The translations under genes and the position numbers were made by a program. A DNA stretch of 64,000 bases, taken from the NCBI GenBank assembly GCA_900762325.1, contig CAAFGG010000032.1, positions 62,001 to 126,000 of the forward strand. The letters run 5' to 3'. A model generated the notes under the pieces. The model saw only the letters and a program-made list of their open reading frames with translations, did no database searches and was not told the DNA's origin. Shown here piece by piece: positions 1-8,785 of this stretch; within the stretch, counting starts at the first letter, position 1; each line of letters starts with the position of its first letter. Origin of the DNA: an uncultured Collinsella sp. Lineage in GTDB: Bacteria; Actinomycetota; Coriobacteriia; Coriobacteriales; Coriobacteriaceae.

Positions 1-971
1 GAAAGGCCCAGACCAAAGAACACATAGGAGAGCTGGGCGATCGTGGAGAAGGCCAGCAGGCGCTTCATGTCCTTTTGCGGCAGGTACATCAGGAAGCCAA
101 AGAGCATGGTGACCATGGCGTCGATAATGGCGACCCAGCCCACGATCTCGGGAATCTCGCCGGCAGAGACGAGTGCGCGCGCGAACACGCACACGCCAAC
201 CTTAACCATCGAGGCACCATGCAGGTAGGCCGAAACAGGCGTCGGCGCCTCCATGGCCGAAGGCAGCCACATGTACATGGGAACCTGTGCGGACTTGGCC
301 CAAGCGGCAAAGAGCACCAGCAGAAGGACGATGGCCTTGAGCTTGGCGTCGAGGCCGGCGATCGCGGTGATGGCGAAGGTGCCGGTGTGGGCAAACACGA
401 TAGCAGCGCCCAGATACAGGCCGAGCGCACCGATATGCGTGATGATCAGGGCCTTCATGCCGGCCTTCTTGGCCGTAGGCGACATGTAGTAGCTGATGAG
501 GCCCCAAGAGCAGGCACCCGTGATCTCAAAGAACACGAGCTGGCCCAAAAGGGTCGAGCTGTACACGAGGCCGGCCATGGCACCGATGAAGGTCGCGAGA
601 TACGCGTAGAAGCGACGACGCGGTGCGTCGGGATGCTCACGGTTATTCTCGCTCATATAGGGAATCGAATAGATCACGACAAGCAGGCCGATACCCACAA
701 AGGCGGGCGCGAGCAGCGTGCTCATGCGATCGAAGGTGAATCCCATGACGAGGGTCTGCCCGAACGAGATCAGGGGAACCTGCGTGTCGGGCATGCCGGC
801 GCCAGCGAAATTCGCGGCGAGGGCGATGGTGCAGACCGTCGAGACGGCGGCACCCAAAACGCTGAACCACTTGGCGTACGGACGGGGGAACAGGGCGACG
901 AGCACCGAGGCCACCATCGGGGCCGCGATGGCGACCAAGCCGAGAAGGGACAGACTGACTGCAAATGACAT
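1..971 (-). CDS. hyfD: Hydrogenase-4 membrane subunit HyfD-like (antiporter-type), 3' end outside window
   Basis: Proton-pumping or antiporter-like membrane subunit of a group 4 [NiFe] hydrogenase, related to NuoL/M/N. 323 codons are visible from the ATG at 971; the C-terminus lies beyond position 1. The translation shows many membrane segments and stretches typical of HyfD: NREHPDAPRRRFYAYLATFI, then GAMAGLVYSSTLLGQLVFFE, ITGACSWGLISYY, and MEAPTPVSAYLHGASMVKVG with the conserved Lys of the antiporter fold. HyfF and HycC are relatives, but the gene order (after hyfC) and these motifs favour HyfD. It starts 15 bp after hyfC stops, so it is cotranscribed. The hydrogenase large and small subunits would be expected further downstream, outside the window. 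Confidence 0.9.
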   Translation of the reverse strand, partial: MSFAVSLSLLGLVAIAAPMVASVLVALFPRPYAKWFSVLGAAVSTVCTIALAANFAGAGMPDTQVPLISFGQTLVMGFTFDRMSTLLAPAFVGIGLLVVIYSIPYMSENNREHPDAPRRRFYAYLATFIGAMAGLVYSSTLLGQLVFFEITGACSWGLISYYMSPTAKKAGMKALIITHIGALGLYLGAAIVFAHTGTFAITAIAGLDAKLKAIVLLLVLFAAWAKSAQVPMYMWLPSAMEAPTPVSAYLHGASMVKVGVCVFARALVSAGEIPEIVGWVAIIDAMVTMLFGFLMYLPQKDMKRLLAFSTIAQLSYVFFGLGL

Positions 972-986
972 TGTTTCTCCCTTCTC

Positions 987-1913
987 CTACACGCCGACGA
1001 CCACGAAGACAAACGCCAGAACGGCGATGCCCACGACGGCCCAGGTCTGATTGCCGAGTACCTTAAAACGCGAGCGCGAGCAGGAGTTCTCGATCACGCC
1101 GCATACGACAAAGTCGATCAGGCACTTCACCAGGAAGATGACCGCGCCCAGAACGGCGGCGGCGCCCACGGTCGCGGGCTCGCCCCAAGGGATGAAGATC
1201 GCGCAGAACCAAGCGACGACCAGGACCTGTTTCATGGACATGGCAAGCTTGGCCATGGCGAGCGACGGGCCGGAAAGCTCGGCGAGCGGACCTTCCTGAA
1301 GCTCTTGCTCGGCCTCGGCCTGATCAAACGGCAGCTTGCCGAGTTCCATGTAGCAGGCGATCGCAAAGGCGATGCCGGCGAGGATCACGGCGACCGGCGC
1401 GTCGATGGCGCCCGTCATGATGTGCTGACCCATGGTGGCGATGTCAGTGGAGCCGCACACCAGGGCGGCGGCAAACAGCGCCAGCAGCATGGACGGCTCG
1501 ATAAGCACGCTCATGAGCAGCTCGCGGACGCCGCCGATACCAGCGTAGGCGTTGGACGAATCCACACCGCAGAGGGCGAAGAAGAAGCGGGCGAGCGCCA
1601 GGCTGTACATGATAGTGATGGCGTCACCAAAGACCGGGATGGGGCTTTGTGCCGTAAAGAGCGGCAGGCCCATCGCGAGCATAAAGGCGACGGCGAAGAA
1701 CAGCGGCGGCATAATGCGAAGCGCAAAGCTCGCGTCCTCGCTCTGGGACTCGGGGCGCGCAAAGAGCTTGGCCAGGTCTCGGTAGTCCTGCATGATGCTG
1801 GGGCCGCGACGGTTGTGCATCTTGGCGCGGATCACGCGGCCGAGACCGGAGAAGAACGGTGCGACGGCCATGACGACCACGCCCTGCAGAACGGCAAGTA
1901 CGATGTTGTTCAT
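987..1913 (-). CDS. hyfC: Hydrogenase-4 membrane subunit HyfC (NuoH/HycD-like)
   Basis: 308 residues, close to the usual length of HyfC. It is the membrane subunit that docks the soluble hydrogenase arm and is homologous to complex I NuoH. Visible family features are the N-terminal helix followed by GLGRVIRAKMHNRRGPSIMQ, several hydrophobic helices, and the acidic loop ELGKLPFDQAEAEQELQEGP typical of NuoH/HycD proteins. A GGAGG ribosome site sits seven bases before the ATG. It lies 12 bp after hyfB and 15 bp before hyfD in the same operon. Confidence in the family is high; the assignment to the Hyf rather than Hyc type rests on the presence of hyfD next to it. Confidence 0.93.
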   Translation of the reverse strand: MNNIVLAVLQGVVVMAVAPFFSGLGRVIRAKMHNRRGPSIMQDYRDLAKLFARPESQSEDASFALRIMPPLFFAVAFMLAMGLPLFTAQSPIPVFGDAITIMYSLALARFFFALCGVDSSNAYAGIGGVRELLMSVLIEPSMLLALFAAALVCGSTDIATMGQHIMTGAIDAPVAVILAGIAFAIACYMELGKLPFDQAEAEQELQEGPLAELSGPSLAMAKLAMSMKQVLVVAWFCAIFIPWGEPATVGAAAVLGAVIFLVKCLIDFVVCGVIENSCSRSRFKVLGNQTWAVVGIAVLAFVFVVVGV

Positions 1914-1925
1914 GCTCTCCCCTCC

Positions 1926-3944
1926 TTAACCCATTTGCACGGCGAGCACGAGGAACACCACGAGCGCCGCGACGATGTAGCAGATATAGATGCTGTAGTT
2001 GCCGCCCTCGAGCTTAGTCGCGAGGTCGGCGAGCTTCTCGACACCCTTATGCGGGGCATCGACGAGAACCTTGTCGGGTACGGGCTCCACAGCCCCGGCC
2101 ACACCGGTAAGCTTCTGGAAGAAGTGCGCGATGGACCAGCAGACGGCCGTGCAACGGTCGCGCAGCGTGTAGAGCGGCTGCATAAACCAGGACACCTCGG
2201 AGGCAAAGGTCGTGGCCACGACGGGCATATGCTCGTTGGGAGCATAGCCGCATGCCCACGGCTGGGACTTCTGCACCTTGCCGATGGTCTTGAGCTTGCG
2301 ATAACCGCAGGCAAGGCCGACGAGCACCACGAGCGCAATAGCGATCGCGGGCGTGGAGGTGGCAGCGCCGGAGTATTGGTTCATGAGCTCCATGCCCTCG
2401 GCGGCAAACACGCCGCCGTACGGATGCAGCACGGACGCGGCGACATCGACCAGCACGGGCGCGATCACGGGAGCGCCAATGCCCAGCACGACGCAGATGG
2501 CCGCGAGCAGGCCCTGCGCAAACACCATGGGGGCGGGAACCTCCTTGGCATTGGCCGCGGCCTCGGAGCGGGGCGCGGAGGCAAAGGAGACGCCATAGGC
2601 CTTGACGAAGCACGTGACGGCCAGAGCGCCGGTAATGGCAAGCGCGACGGCAGCGAACACGGCCACGATCATGACGGCCTTGTCGCCCTGCATGGCGGCG
2701 TTAAACAGCGACTGGTAGGTAAACCACTCGGACACAAAGCCGTTGAAGGGCGGGATGGCCGAGATGGCAAGCGCGCCAACGAGGAAGCAGATGGCCGTTG
2801 CCGGCATACGACGGAACAGGCCGCCCATCTTCTCCATATTGCGCGTACCCGTGGAGTACAGCAGCGCACCGGCGCCCAAGAACAGCTCGCCCTTAAACAT
2901 CGCGTGGTTAAACGTGTGGTAGAGGGCGGCCATCAGGGCCAGGACGGCGATGCCGACAGAGTTGAGCGCCATGGCGGCCATGGAAGCGCCGACGCCGAGC
3001 AGAATGATGCCGATGTTCTCGACGGAGTGATAAGCCAGCAGGCGCTTGATGTCATGCTCCTGCAGGGCGAAGGCCACGCCGAGGACCGACGAGATCGCAC
3101 CGAAGACCATGACCATAAGACCCCACCAGACCTGAACGCCCGAAGCGGAGAGCAGGTCGAGGCCCACTTTGAGGATGCCGAAGATACCGATCTTGATCAT
3201 GCCGCCGGACATGAGGGCCGACACGTTGGACGGCGCCTCGGGATGTGCCTTGGGCAGCCAGCCGTGCAGCGGGATGATACCGGCCTTGGCGCCAAAGCCA
3301 AAGAAGGCGAGCACGAAGCACACGGATGCGACCGCGGGGCTAAACTGCGTGGCGCGGAAATCCGCAAAGGCAAACGAGCCGCCGGCGAAGTTGGTCATGG
3401 TGAGGAAGCTCGCCATGATGAGCACAAAGCCCACGTGCGCGATCACGAAGTAGAGCCAACCGCCGTGGATGGAGTTCTCGTTCTCCTCGATCACGACCAG
3501 GAAGTACGAGGTCAGCGACATGAGCTCAAAGGCGACCAGGAACCAAAACACGTTGTCGGCGGTGATGACGAGCATCATGGACGCCACGAAGGTGTTAAAG
3601 AAGAAGCCGGCGCGGCCCTTTTTGCCCGGGTACTCATCAAAGTAGTTGAGACCGTAGATCGAGCCGGCAAACGCGAGCACCGAGATGAGCGCCACGAACA
3701 GGCCGGACAGCTGGTTGAGCAGCAGCTGGAAATGGGCAAACGGGAAGAACACGATGGTGTCGACCGACGTGACATCGCCCAGCACGGCCTGGATACCGGC
3801 CACAAACGAAAGCACCGCGGCGACGGCGCCGATTAGGCAGCCGGCGGTCTTGGCGGCGCTATCGGCCTTGATCAGCAGAACCGAGGCGAGCGCACCGATG
3901 CACGAGACGGCAAGCGATGCGATAAACAGCGTCATGCTATCCAT
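1926..3944 (-). CDS. hyfB: Hydrogenase-4 membrane subunit HyfB (NuoL-like antiporter fold)
   Basis: 672 residues, the length I know for HyfB of E. coli. It is a large polytopic membrane protein of the NuoL/MrpA type, probably coupling electron transfer from formate or ferredoxin to ion movement. Visible family marks are LNYFDEYPGKKGRAGFFFNT near residue 85, HGWLPKAHPEAPSNVSALMS near residue 230, LLAYHSVENIGIILLGVG, and NHAMFKGELFLGAGALLYS. The ATG overlaps the end of hyfA by 8 bp, indicating translational coupling. A GGGAG ribosome site lies eight bases upstream of this start; the second Met, three codons later, is a possible alternative. Confidence 0.94.
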   Translation of the reverse strand: MDSMTLFIASLAVSCIGALASVLLIKADSAAKTAGCLIGAVAAVLSFVAGIQAVLGDVTSVDTIVFFPFAHFQLLLNQLSGLFVALISVLAFAGSIYGLNYFDEYPGKKGRAGFFFNTFVASMMLVITADNVFWFLVAFELMSLTSYFLVVIEENENSIHGGWLYFVIAHVGFVLIMASFLTMTNFAGGSFAFADFRATQFSPAVASVCFVLAFFGFGAKAGIIPLHGWLPKAHPEAPSNVSALMSGGMIKIGIFGILKVGLDLLSASGVQVWWGLMVMVFGAISSVLGVAFALQEHDIKRLLAYHSVENIGIILLGVGASMAAMALNSVGIAVLALMAALYHTFNHAMFKGELFLGAGALLYSTGTRNMEKMGGLFRRMPATAICFLVGALAISAIPPFNGFVSEWFTYQSLFNAAMQGDKAVMIVAVFAAVALAITGALAVTCFVKAYGVSFASAPRSEAAANAKEVPAPMVFAQGLLAAICVVLGIGAPVIAPVLVDVAASVLHPYGGVFAAEGMELMNQYSGAATSTPAIAIALVVLVGLACGYRKLKTIGKVQKSQPWACGYAPNEHMPVVATTFASEVSWFMQPLYTLRDRCTAVCWSIAHFFQKLTGVAGAVEPVPDKVLVDAPHKGVEKLADLATKLEGGNYSIYICYIVAALVVFLVLAVQMG

Positions 3945-4554
3945 TGTTTACGCTCCCTTCTGCTTTCTCGGACAGGCCCTGGGCCACAGCGGTAACGTCG
4001 ACGACCGGACCGTTTTCGATCGAGCGCAGGCGCTTGGCCTCGTCGAGCTCGCGATCGGCCGCGCCGCCCATGACGGTCAGCGCCTTGGTAGGGCACGCCG
4101 CCACACAATGCGGGCCATCCGGATCGAATGCGCACAGGTCGCACTTGACAGCGCAGGTGTACTGGCCAGGAGCCCACGTAAGCAGGCTGCTCAGGGACTT
4201 AGGATACGAAGGCGTCGGGTCGCACATGCCTGCGACACCGGCGATAGACGTGCCATCGGGATGGATGGCTCCGAAGGGGCACGCGATGGCGCACAGCCTG
4301 CACCCGATGCACTCCTGCTCCTTGACGTGGATGCGGTCGCCATCGTGCTCGATGGCATTCACCGGGCAAACCTCGGCGCAGGGGGCACCCTCGCAATGAT
4401 GGCAGGCAAGGGCGGCCGAAATACCGCCGGTCTTCACGAGCGCCAGACGCGGCGTATCCTGAAGGCCCTGCATCCGGTGGGCGTCGGCACAGGCGGACTG
4501 GCATGTTCCGCAGCCGATGCACCTCTCCGGGTTGATGTCGATGAAGCGGTTCAT
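3937..4554 (-). CDS. hyfA: 4Fe-4S electron-transfer subunit HyfA/HycB-like
   Basis: Polyferredoxin that carries electrons between formate dehydrogenase and the hydrogenase arm. Four cysteine clusters are visible: CIGCGTCQSAC, CHHCEGAPCAEVCP, CIGCRLCAIACP, and a C-terminal CDLC with CVAACP. The start is set at ATG 4554 because the AAGGAA ribosome site is six bases away; a GTG two codons upstream would overlap that site. This gives 205 residues, the usual HycB/HyfA size. It sits directly between fdhF and hyfB. A second, similar protein is encoded at the promoter-proximal end of the operon (6932-7450). Confidence 0.9.
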   Translation of the reverse strand: MNRFIDINPERCIGCGTCQSACADAHRMQGLQDTPRLALVKTGGISAALACHHCEGAPCAEVCPVNAIEHDGDRIHVKEQECIGCRLCAIACPFGAIHPDGTSIAGVAGMCDPTPSYPKSLSSLLTWAPGQYTCAVKCDLCAFDPDGPHCVAACPTKALTVMGGAADRELDEAKRLRSIENGPVVDVTAVAQGLSEKAEGSVNNG

Positions 4555-4632
4555 CCCCACTTCCTTTCAAAATAACGGGCCGGGATCCCGAACGTACGGG
4601 ACGCCCGGCCCAAAAAGCCAACGAGAACGGGA

Positions 4633-6855
4633 CTACACGATTTGATTCACGTGCGTCTCGTCGTCGAACTTGGCGGCGCCGGGCTCAACGTCCTGAGGAG
4701 CGGCGGCGTCCACCAGAGCCTGCTTGAGCTCGGTGTACTGACGCTCGACCTCGCCCTCAGCCCAGACCTGGTCGGCAATGGCGTCGACCTGGCAGGCGGA
4801 GAACTTGTCCTCGGGCGTATGCGAGACCGGGTCGACCTTGTGAATGGTCAGCTCGTTGCACTTGCCGATCCACCACTGGTAGGTCATATAGACCGTGCCC
4901 TTGTTGATACGGTCGCTCACGTCGGCGCGGCTGTATACCTGGCCGCGGCGGCTGTGAATCGAGACGATGTCGCCGTTCTTGATGCCGCGCGCCTGGGCGT
5001 CCGCGGGATTCATGCGGACAAAGCCGGGCTCGTCGGCGAGCAGCGCCAGCGTCTTGCAGTTGCCGGTCATCGAGCGGCAGCTGTAGTGGCCGACCTCACG
5101 GACGGTGCACAGGATGAGCGGGTACTCATCGTCGGGAAGCTCGGAGGGCGCCTCCCAGTCGTGCGCCATCAGGTTGGCGCGGCCGTCCTTGGTGGTGAAC
5201 TTGCCACCAGCGAACATGTCGGGCGTACCGTGGTCGTTCACATCGGTGCTCTTGACGGGCCACTGGGCGTAGCCGCCCTCGGGAGCCATCTTCTCGTAGG
5301 TCGCGCCCACAAAGTTGGGGCACAGGCTAATGCACTCGTTCCAGATCTGCTCGGTGTTGTCGTAGTGCATGGGGTAACCCATACGCGTGGACAGGTCCGC
5401 GAAGATCTCCCAGTCGTGGCGGCACTCGCCCTTGGGCGGAACGGCCGCGTCAAAGTGCTGGAAGCTACGGTCGGATGCGGTAAAGACACCCTCGTGCTCG
5501 CCCCAAGAGGTAGCGGGCAGGATGACGTCGGCGAGCATGGTCGTCTGCGTCATAAAGATGTCCTGGCAAATGAACAGATCCAGCTCGGAGAGCGTCTTGC
5601 GCATACCGGCCGAATCGGGCTCGGTCTGCACCGGGTCCTCGCCGTAGTTGTAGAAGCAGTGCACCTTGCCCTCGTCGACCAGGTGGCCCAGGTCGGTGAG
5701 CTTGTAGCCCTCCTCGAGCGGGAGCTTTTCCTCGGGTACGCCCCAAGCCTTGGCAAACTTGGCACGCACTGCCGGGTCGGTGACCTTCTGGTAGCCAGGG
5801 TACAGGTTGGGCAGCATGCCCATATCGCAGGAGCCCTGGACGTTGTTCTGACCACGCACGGGCGCGAGGCCGGAATTGGGTTTGCCGATCTGGCCGGCAA
5901 CGCAGGCGATGGAGGCGATGGTGTGCACCGTCTTCAGGTTCTGCTTCTGCTGGCATACGCCCATGCCCCAGCCAATGATGGCAGAGGGCTTCGCCGTGGC
6001 GTACATCTCGGCAGCTTGGTGGATCAACGCGGGCTCGACACCCGTGATGTCCTGTACGGATTCGGGAGTGTAGTTCTTGATGGTCTCCCACCACTCGTCA
6101 AAGCCGTTCGTGTGCTCGGCGACGAATTCCTTGTCGTAGAGGCCATCGTTGACCAGACAGTTGGCAAAGGCGTTGAGGAACGCGACATTGCAACCGTTCT
6201 TGATCGGAAGGTAGAGATCGGCGATACGCGCGGTTTCGATATGGCGCGGGTCGGCGACGATGATCTTGCAACCCTTTTCTTTGGCTCGCACGATACGCCT
6301 TGCGACGATGGGGTGCGAATCGGCAGGGTTATAGCCGAAGAGGAAAATGCAGCCCGCATCCTCCATACCGGGGATGGAGCATGACATGCAACCTGAACCA
6401 ACCGTGTCCATCAGACCGAGGACAGTAGGGCCGTGTCAAGTACGGGCGCAGTTGTCTACGCTGTGGGTGCCGATGCACGCACGCGTAAACTTCTGCATGA
6501 CGTAGTTCGCCTCATTGCCGCCGCCTCGCGAAGAGCCGGTGGTCATGACAGCGTTAGGACCATATTCGTCAATTATGGCCTGCATCTTAGATGCGGTGAA
6601 ATCCAGTGCCTCGTCCCAGCTTACGCGCTCAAGATCCGCGCCCTTGGTGCGGCGGATCATCGGGTGCAGTACGCGAGGAGTCAAGATCTTGGTGTCGTTG
6701 ATGAAGTCGTAGCCGCTCATGCCCTTAAGGCACAGCTCGCTCTGGTTGGTGATGCCGTTGAGCGGTTCGGTGCCCACGACCTGGCCGTTTTGGACCAGGA
6801 GGTTAAACTGGCAACCGGCGCCGCAGTACGGGCAGATCACTTTATGCTTCTCCAT
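4633..6855 (-). CDS. fdhF: Formate dehydrogenase H, selenocysteine-containing
   Basis: 740 residues when the in-frame TGA at 6436-6438 is read as selenocysteine. It oxidises formate to CO2 at a bis-molybdopterin guanine dinucleotide cofactor, and its electrons pass to HyfA-type ferredoxins. N-terminal CPYCGAGC and CLKG cysteines ligate a 4Fe-4S cluster. The active-site segment reads NCART-Sec-HGPTVLGLM, and Sec is codon 140, the same number as in E. coli FdhF. Downstream, FGYNPADSHPIVARR, VRGQNNVQGSCDMG, SWGEHEGVFTA and REVGHYSCRSMTGNC are characteristic. The start ATG 6855 has a GGAAGGAGGG ribosome site. A gene finder that ignores Sec would split this into two ORFs (6436-6963 and 4633-6411). 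Confidence 0.96.
6405..6438 (-). promoter_or_regulatory. Bacterial SECIS element of fdhF with the UGA Sec codon
   Basis: Reading the minus strand, the TGA at 6438-6436 is followed by a hairpin with stem TGTCC (6424-6420) and GGACA (6409-6405) around a ten-base loop TCGGTCTGAT. The loop contains GGTCTG, which also occurs in the apical loop of the E. coli fdhF SECIS as I recall it, at a similar distance (about 20 bases) from the UGA. SelB would bind here to recode UGA. The fold is drawn by eye. Confidence 0.8.
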
Positions 6856-6931
6856 GACACCCTCCTTCCTTTCTCTGCTACCGATTACTCGGTACGTATT
6901 TGACAATCGTTGGGCCTGTATGGCCGCCCGC

Positions 6932-7450
6932 CTACGCCTCGTTTTCGATGGTGGCGCGGGCACGCTCGGCAGTCAGCTCCGCCAGGCGCTCCTCGTCTAC
7001 CAAGGTGAGGCCCTTGGTCGGGCACGCCTCGGCACACGCCGGACCGCCGGGACGGTCCACACACAGGTCGCACTTGAGCACAAAGCTCTTAGTCTGCGAA
7101 CCCACACGAACGTCGCCCATCAAGACGGGGACCTGCGTGGTCGCCACGCTCACGGCGCCAAAGGGGCATGCCATGACGCAGCTCTTGCAGCCGATGCAGT
7201 TGTCCTCGTTAACGCCGATGCGATGGTTCTTTGGATCAAAGAACAAGGCGCCCGTGGGGCAGGCCTTGGCGCACGGGGCATCCTCGCAGTGATGGCAAGC
7301 CACCGGTGCGGAGATCTCGTACGTACGCGTCACGCGCAGGCGCGGTGCGGCGATGTTGCCGGGGATGTCGTGTGCCTCGATGCACGCTGCCATGCAGGTT
7401 TGACACCCAATGCAGCGCGAGGAATCGGCCACGACTCGTTTATTGCCCAT
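6932..7450 (-). CDS. HycB/HyfA-family 4Fe-4S ferredoxin, first gene of the formate hydrogenlyase operon
   Basis: 172-residue polyferredoxin with the same four-cluster plan as the hyfA product: CIGCQTCMAAC, CHHCEDAPCAKACP, CIGCKSCVMACP and CDLCVDRPGGPACAEACP. It probably accepts electrons from FdhF or routes them to another partner; which of the two ferredoxins serves which partner cannot be told from sequence. The start chosen is ATG 7450, preceded by GGAGGGAG ten bases upstream; the longer ORF up to 7576 runs through the ribosome site and the probable promoter. It is the promoter-proximal gene, 76 bp before fdhF. Two ferredoxin genes flanking fdhF suggest separate electron entry and exit subunits. 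Confidence 0.88.
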   Translation of the reverse strand: MGNKRVVADSSRCIGCQTCMAACIEAHDIPGNIAAPRLRVTRTYEISAPVACHHCEDAPCAKACPTGALFFDPKNHRIGVNEDNCIGCKSCVMACPFGAVSVATTQVPVLMGDVRVGSQTKSFVLKCDLCVDRPGGPACAEACPTKGLTLVDEERLAELTAERARATIENEA

Positions 7451-7782
7451 GTTGTTCACTCCCTCCTGAATCCCATGCCGGAGAGACCCTGTCGACGTTG
7501 CCCCGGACCGCCCGTGGTCCGGCATCGGCGTATCGAGCGCATGCGGCGAAACAGGCACTCGGTAGAATATCTCCAACGGTATACAGGTTTAATATACGCA
7601 GTTGCAGGGGGTAAACTTGAGTATAGGCCCTGCATTACGGGTGTATTGCAGGAGTTTGGGCTGGTTGGGATTATTCTCAATAGGATATAAAGGCGAGTGT
7701 ATTACACGCGTACGCTGCAGAGATTTTTATGCGCTCTCGTTTTGGATGTACTACGCTTGTATTCGTGTTAATGGTTATCAAC
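7451..7782. other. Divergent intergenic region with candidate operators
   Basis: About 330 bp between the formate hydrogenlyase operon (minus) and the toxin-antitoxin pair (plus), AT-rich compared with its surroundings. It holds a 24-bp imperfect palindrome at 7629-7652 (CCTGCA arms with TAC/GTA inside) and a perfect 11-bp palindrome GTGTATTACAC at 7697-7707. Both share a GTGTATT(A/G)CA core. A TATATT-like -10 on the minus strand lies near 7590-7600. No coding potential is seen. The sites are plausible regulator targets for the operon; nothing shows which regulator binds. Confidence 0.5.
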
Positions 7783-7810
7783 TTGAGTGAAATAAAGTAA
7801 TCGTTATAAG
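7783..7810 (+). promoter_or_regulatory. Candidate promoter of the relB-PIN operon
   Basis: TTGAGT at 7783-7788 and TATAAG at 7805-7810, spaced by 16 bp, 67 bp before the antitoxin ATG. The pair CTTGAG (7782-7787) and CTCAAG (7814-7819) forms an inverted repeat flanking the promoter, which could be an autoregulatory operator for the ribbon-helix-helix antitoxin. Confidence 0.5.
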
Positions 7811-7876
7811 ATGCTCAAGTATCGGCACATGCCGCATTTGACCGACTATATTGCACGCTCATTAAGGGGGCCAGTG

Positions 7877-8200
7877 ATGTCATCGACTCAAAAACGAGCC
7901 ATCCTGCAGGTGCGCATTCGCGAGGAAGACAAGCAGCATGCCGAACGTCTCTACGACGCCATGGGCACATCGCTCGCCGAGGCCGTACGTCTATTTGTCG
8001 CGCAGAGCATTTTGATGCGCAAGCTCCCCTTTCAGCCGGTCGCCGTGCGCTCAAAGGACGGCACCGCCGCCTATGGATCGCTCAAAGCATATGGGGACCC
8101 CAATCGCCGCTCCAAGGAGCGCAATGTCTGGATTGAATACCTTGCTACAGAAAGCGACGATTCGATTTTGGGTCCCGAGGAAGTAGATATCCATGAGTAG
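7877..8200 (+). CDS. RelB/DinJ-family antitoxin
   Basis: 107 residues from ATG 7877, which has an AAGGGGG site six bases upstream; a longer frame begins at 7811 but overlaps the promoter. The N-terminal half, ILQVRIREEDKQHAERLYDA followed by MGTSLAEAVRLFVAQ and LPF, is the ribbon-helix-helix DNA-binding fold of RelB/DinJ antitoxins. The C-terminal half should wrap the toxin. The last 8 bp overlap the PIN toxin gene. Such antitoxins usually repress their own operon. RelB/DinJ proteins are more often paired with RelE-fold toxins, so the PIN partner is a mixed pairing. Confidence 0.85.
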   Translation: MSSTQKRAILQVRIREEDKQHAERLYDAMGTSLAEAVRLFVAQSILMRKLPFQPVAVRSKDGTAAYGSLKAYGDPNRRSKERNVWIEYLATESDDSILGPEEVDIHE

Positions 8201-8648
8201 CACCATCATCGACGAGACCGTCATCCTACGCTACCTGCTTGACGACGACGAAGTTCTGTCACCGCGCGCCGCCAAGGTCATCGCCACCCGCACCGCTCGT
8301 GTCTACCCCGAAATCATCACGCGCGTCGTGGTCACGCTGCGCGACGTCTATAAGGTTCCCCGCGTTGAGATTGCTGCGGCCATGAAAAGGCTGCTCGATG
8401 ACGTCATGGTCGACGAGCCCACCGTTGTCGCCCTTGCCATCAAACTCTTTGGCAAGACCCATATGGACTTTACCGACTGCCTCCTCGCAGCCCGAACCGC
8501 CATCTACAACGATGATGTCGTGAGCTTTGGCAAGCCCATCATCCAAGGCATGATCGATTACCGCCGCAAGCGCCAAACCGCAGCCGAAGCCCGCAGCCGC
8601 AGCATCGACTCCACCATCGACAAGCTCCGCCACCAATCCCGCCACTAG
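8193..8648 (+). CDS. PIN-domain ribonuclease toxin
   Basis: 151 residues, type II toxin of the PIN/VapC class. Putative metal-binding acids are Asp7 (in STIIDETVILRYLL), Glu40 (YPEIITR), and Asp91/Asp94 (MDFTDCLLAA). The usual fourth acid (TFDKK-type motif) reads VVSFGKPI here and is not an obvious acid. The C-terminal 25 residues are basic and rich in Arg. Translation is coupled to the antitoxin by an 8-bp overlap. It would cleave RNA when the antitoxin is lost; the target cannot be inferred. Confidence 0.8.
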   Translation: MSSTIIDETVILRYLLDDDEVLSPRAAKVIATRTARVYPEIITRVVVTLRDVYKVPRVEIAAAMKRLLDDVMVDEPTVVALAIKLFGKTHMDFTDCLLAARTAIYNDDVVSFGKPIIQGMIDYRRKRQTAAEARSRSIDSTIDKLRHQSRH

Positions 8649-8785
8649 CCCTCATCCCCACTCATAAGTTGCTGGAAAACAGTTCCTGGATTTAGGCTTA
8701 TTCGGGCTTTTCTGAAACTACGTCACCGCAACTTCCAGGTTGGCAGCCCGAAACCGGCAGCCCTGGACCGCGAATCCTACTGTTC

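Noticed and set aside
1305..3836. 843-codon plus-strand ORF, rich in His, Gly, Asp and Arg
   Set aside because: It is the antisense shadow of hyfB and hyfC: no ribosome site, implausible composition, and the minus strand encodes clear membrane proteins.
4642..6384. 580-codon plus-strand ORF
   Set aside because: Shadow of fdhF on the opposite strand; the minus frame has all FdhF motifs.
6411..6463. fdhF as a pseudogene split by a stop codon
   Set aside because: The stop is TGA in the exact Sec context (NCART-x-HGPTV) with a SECIS-like hairpin, so the gene is intact.
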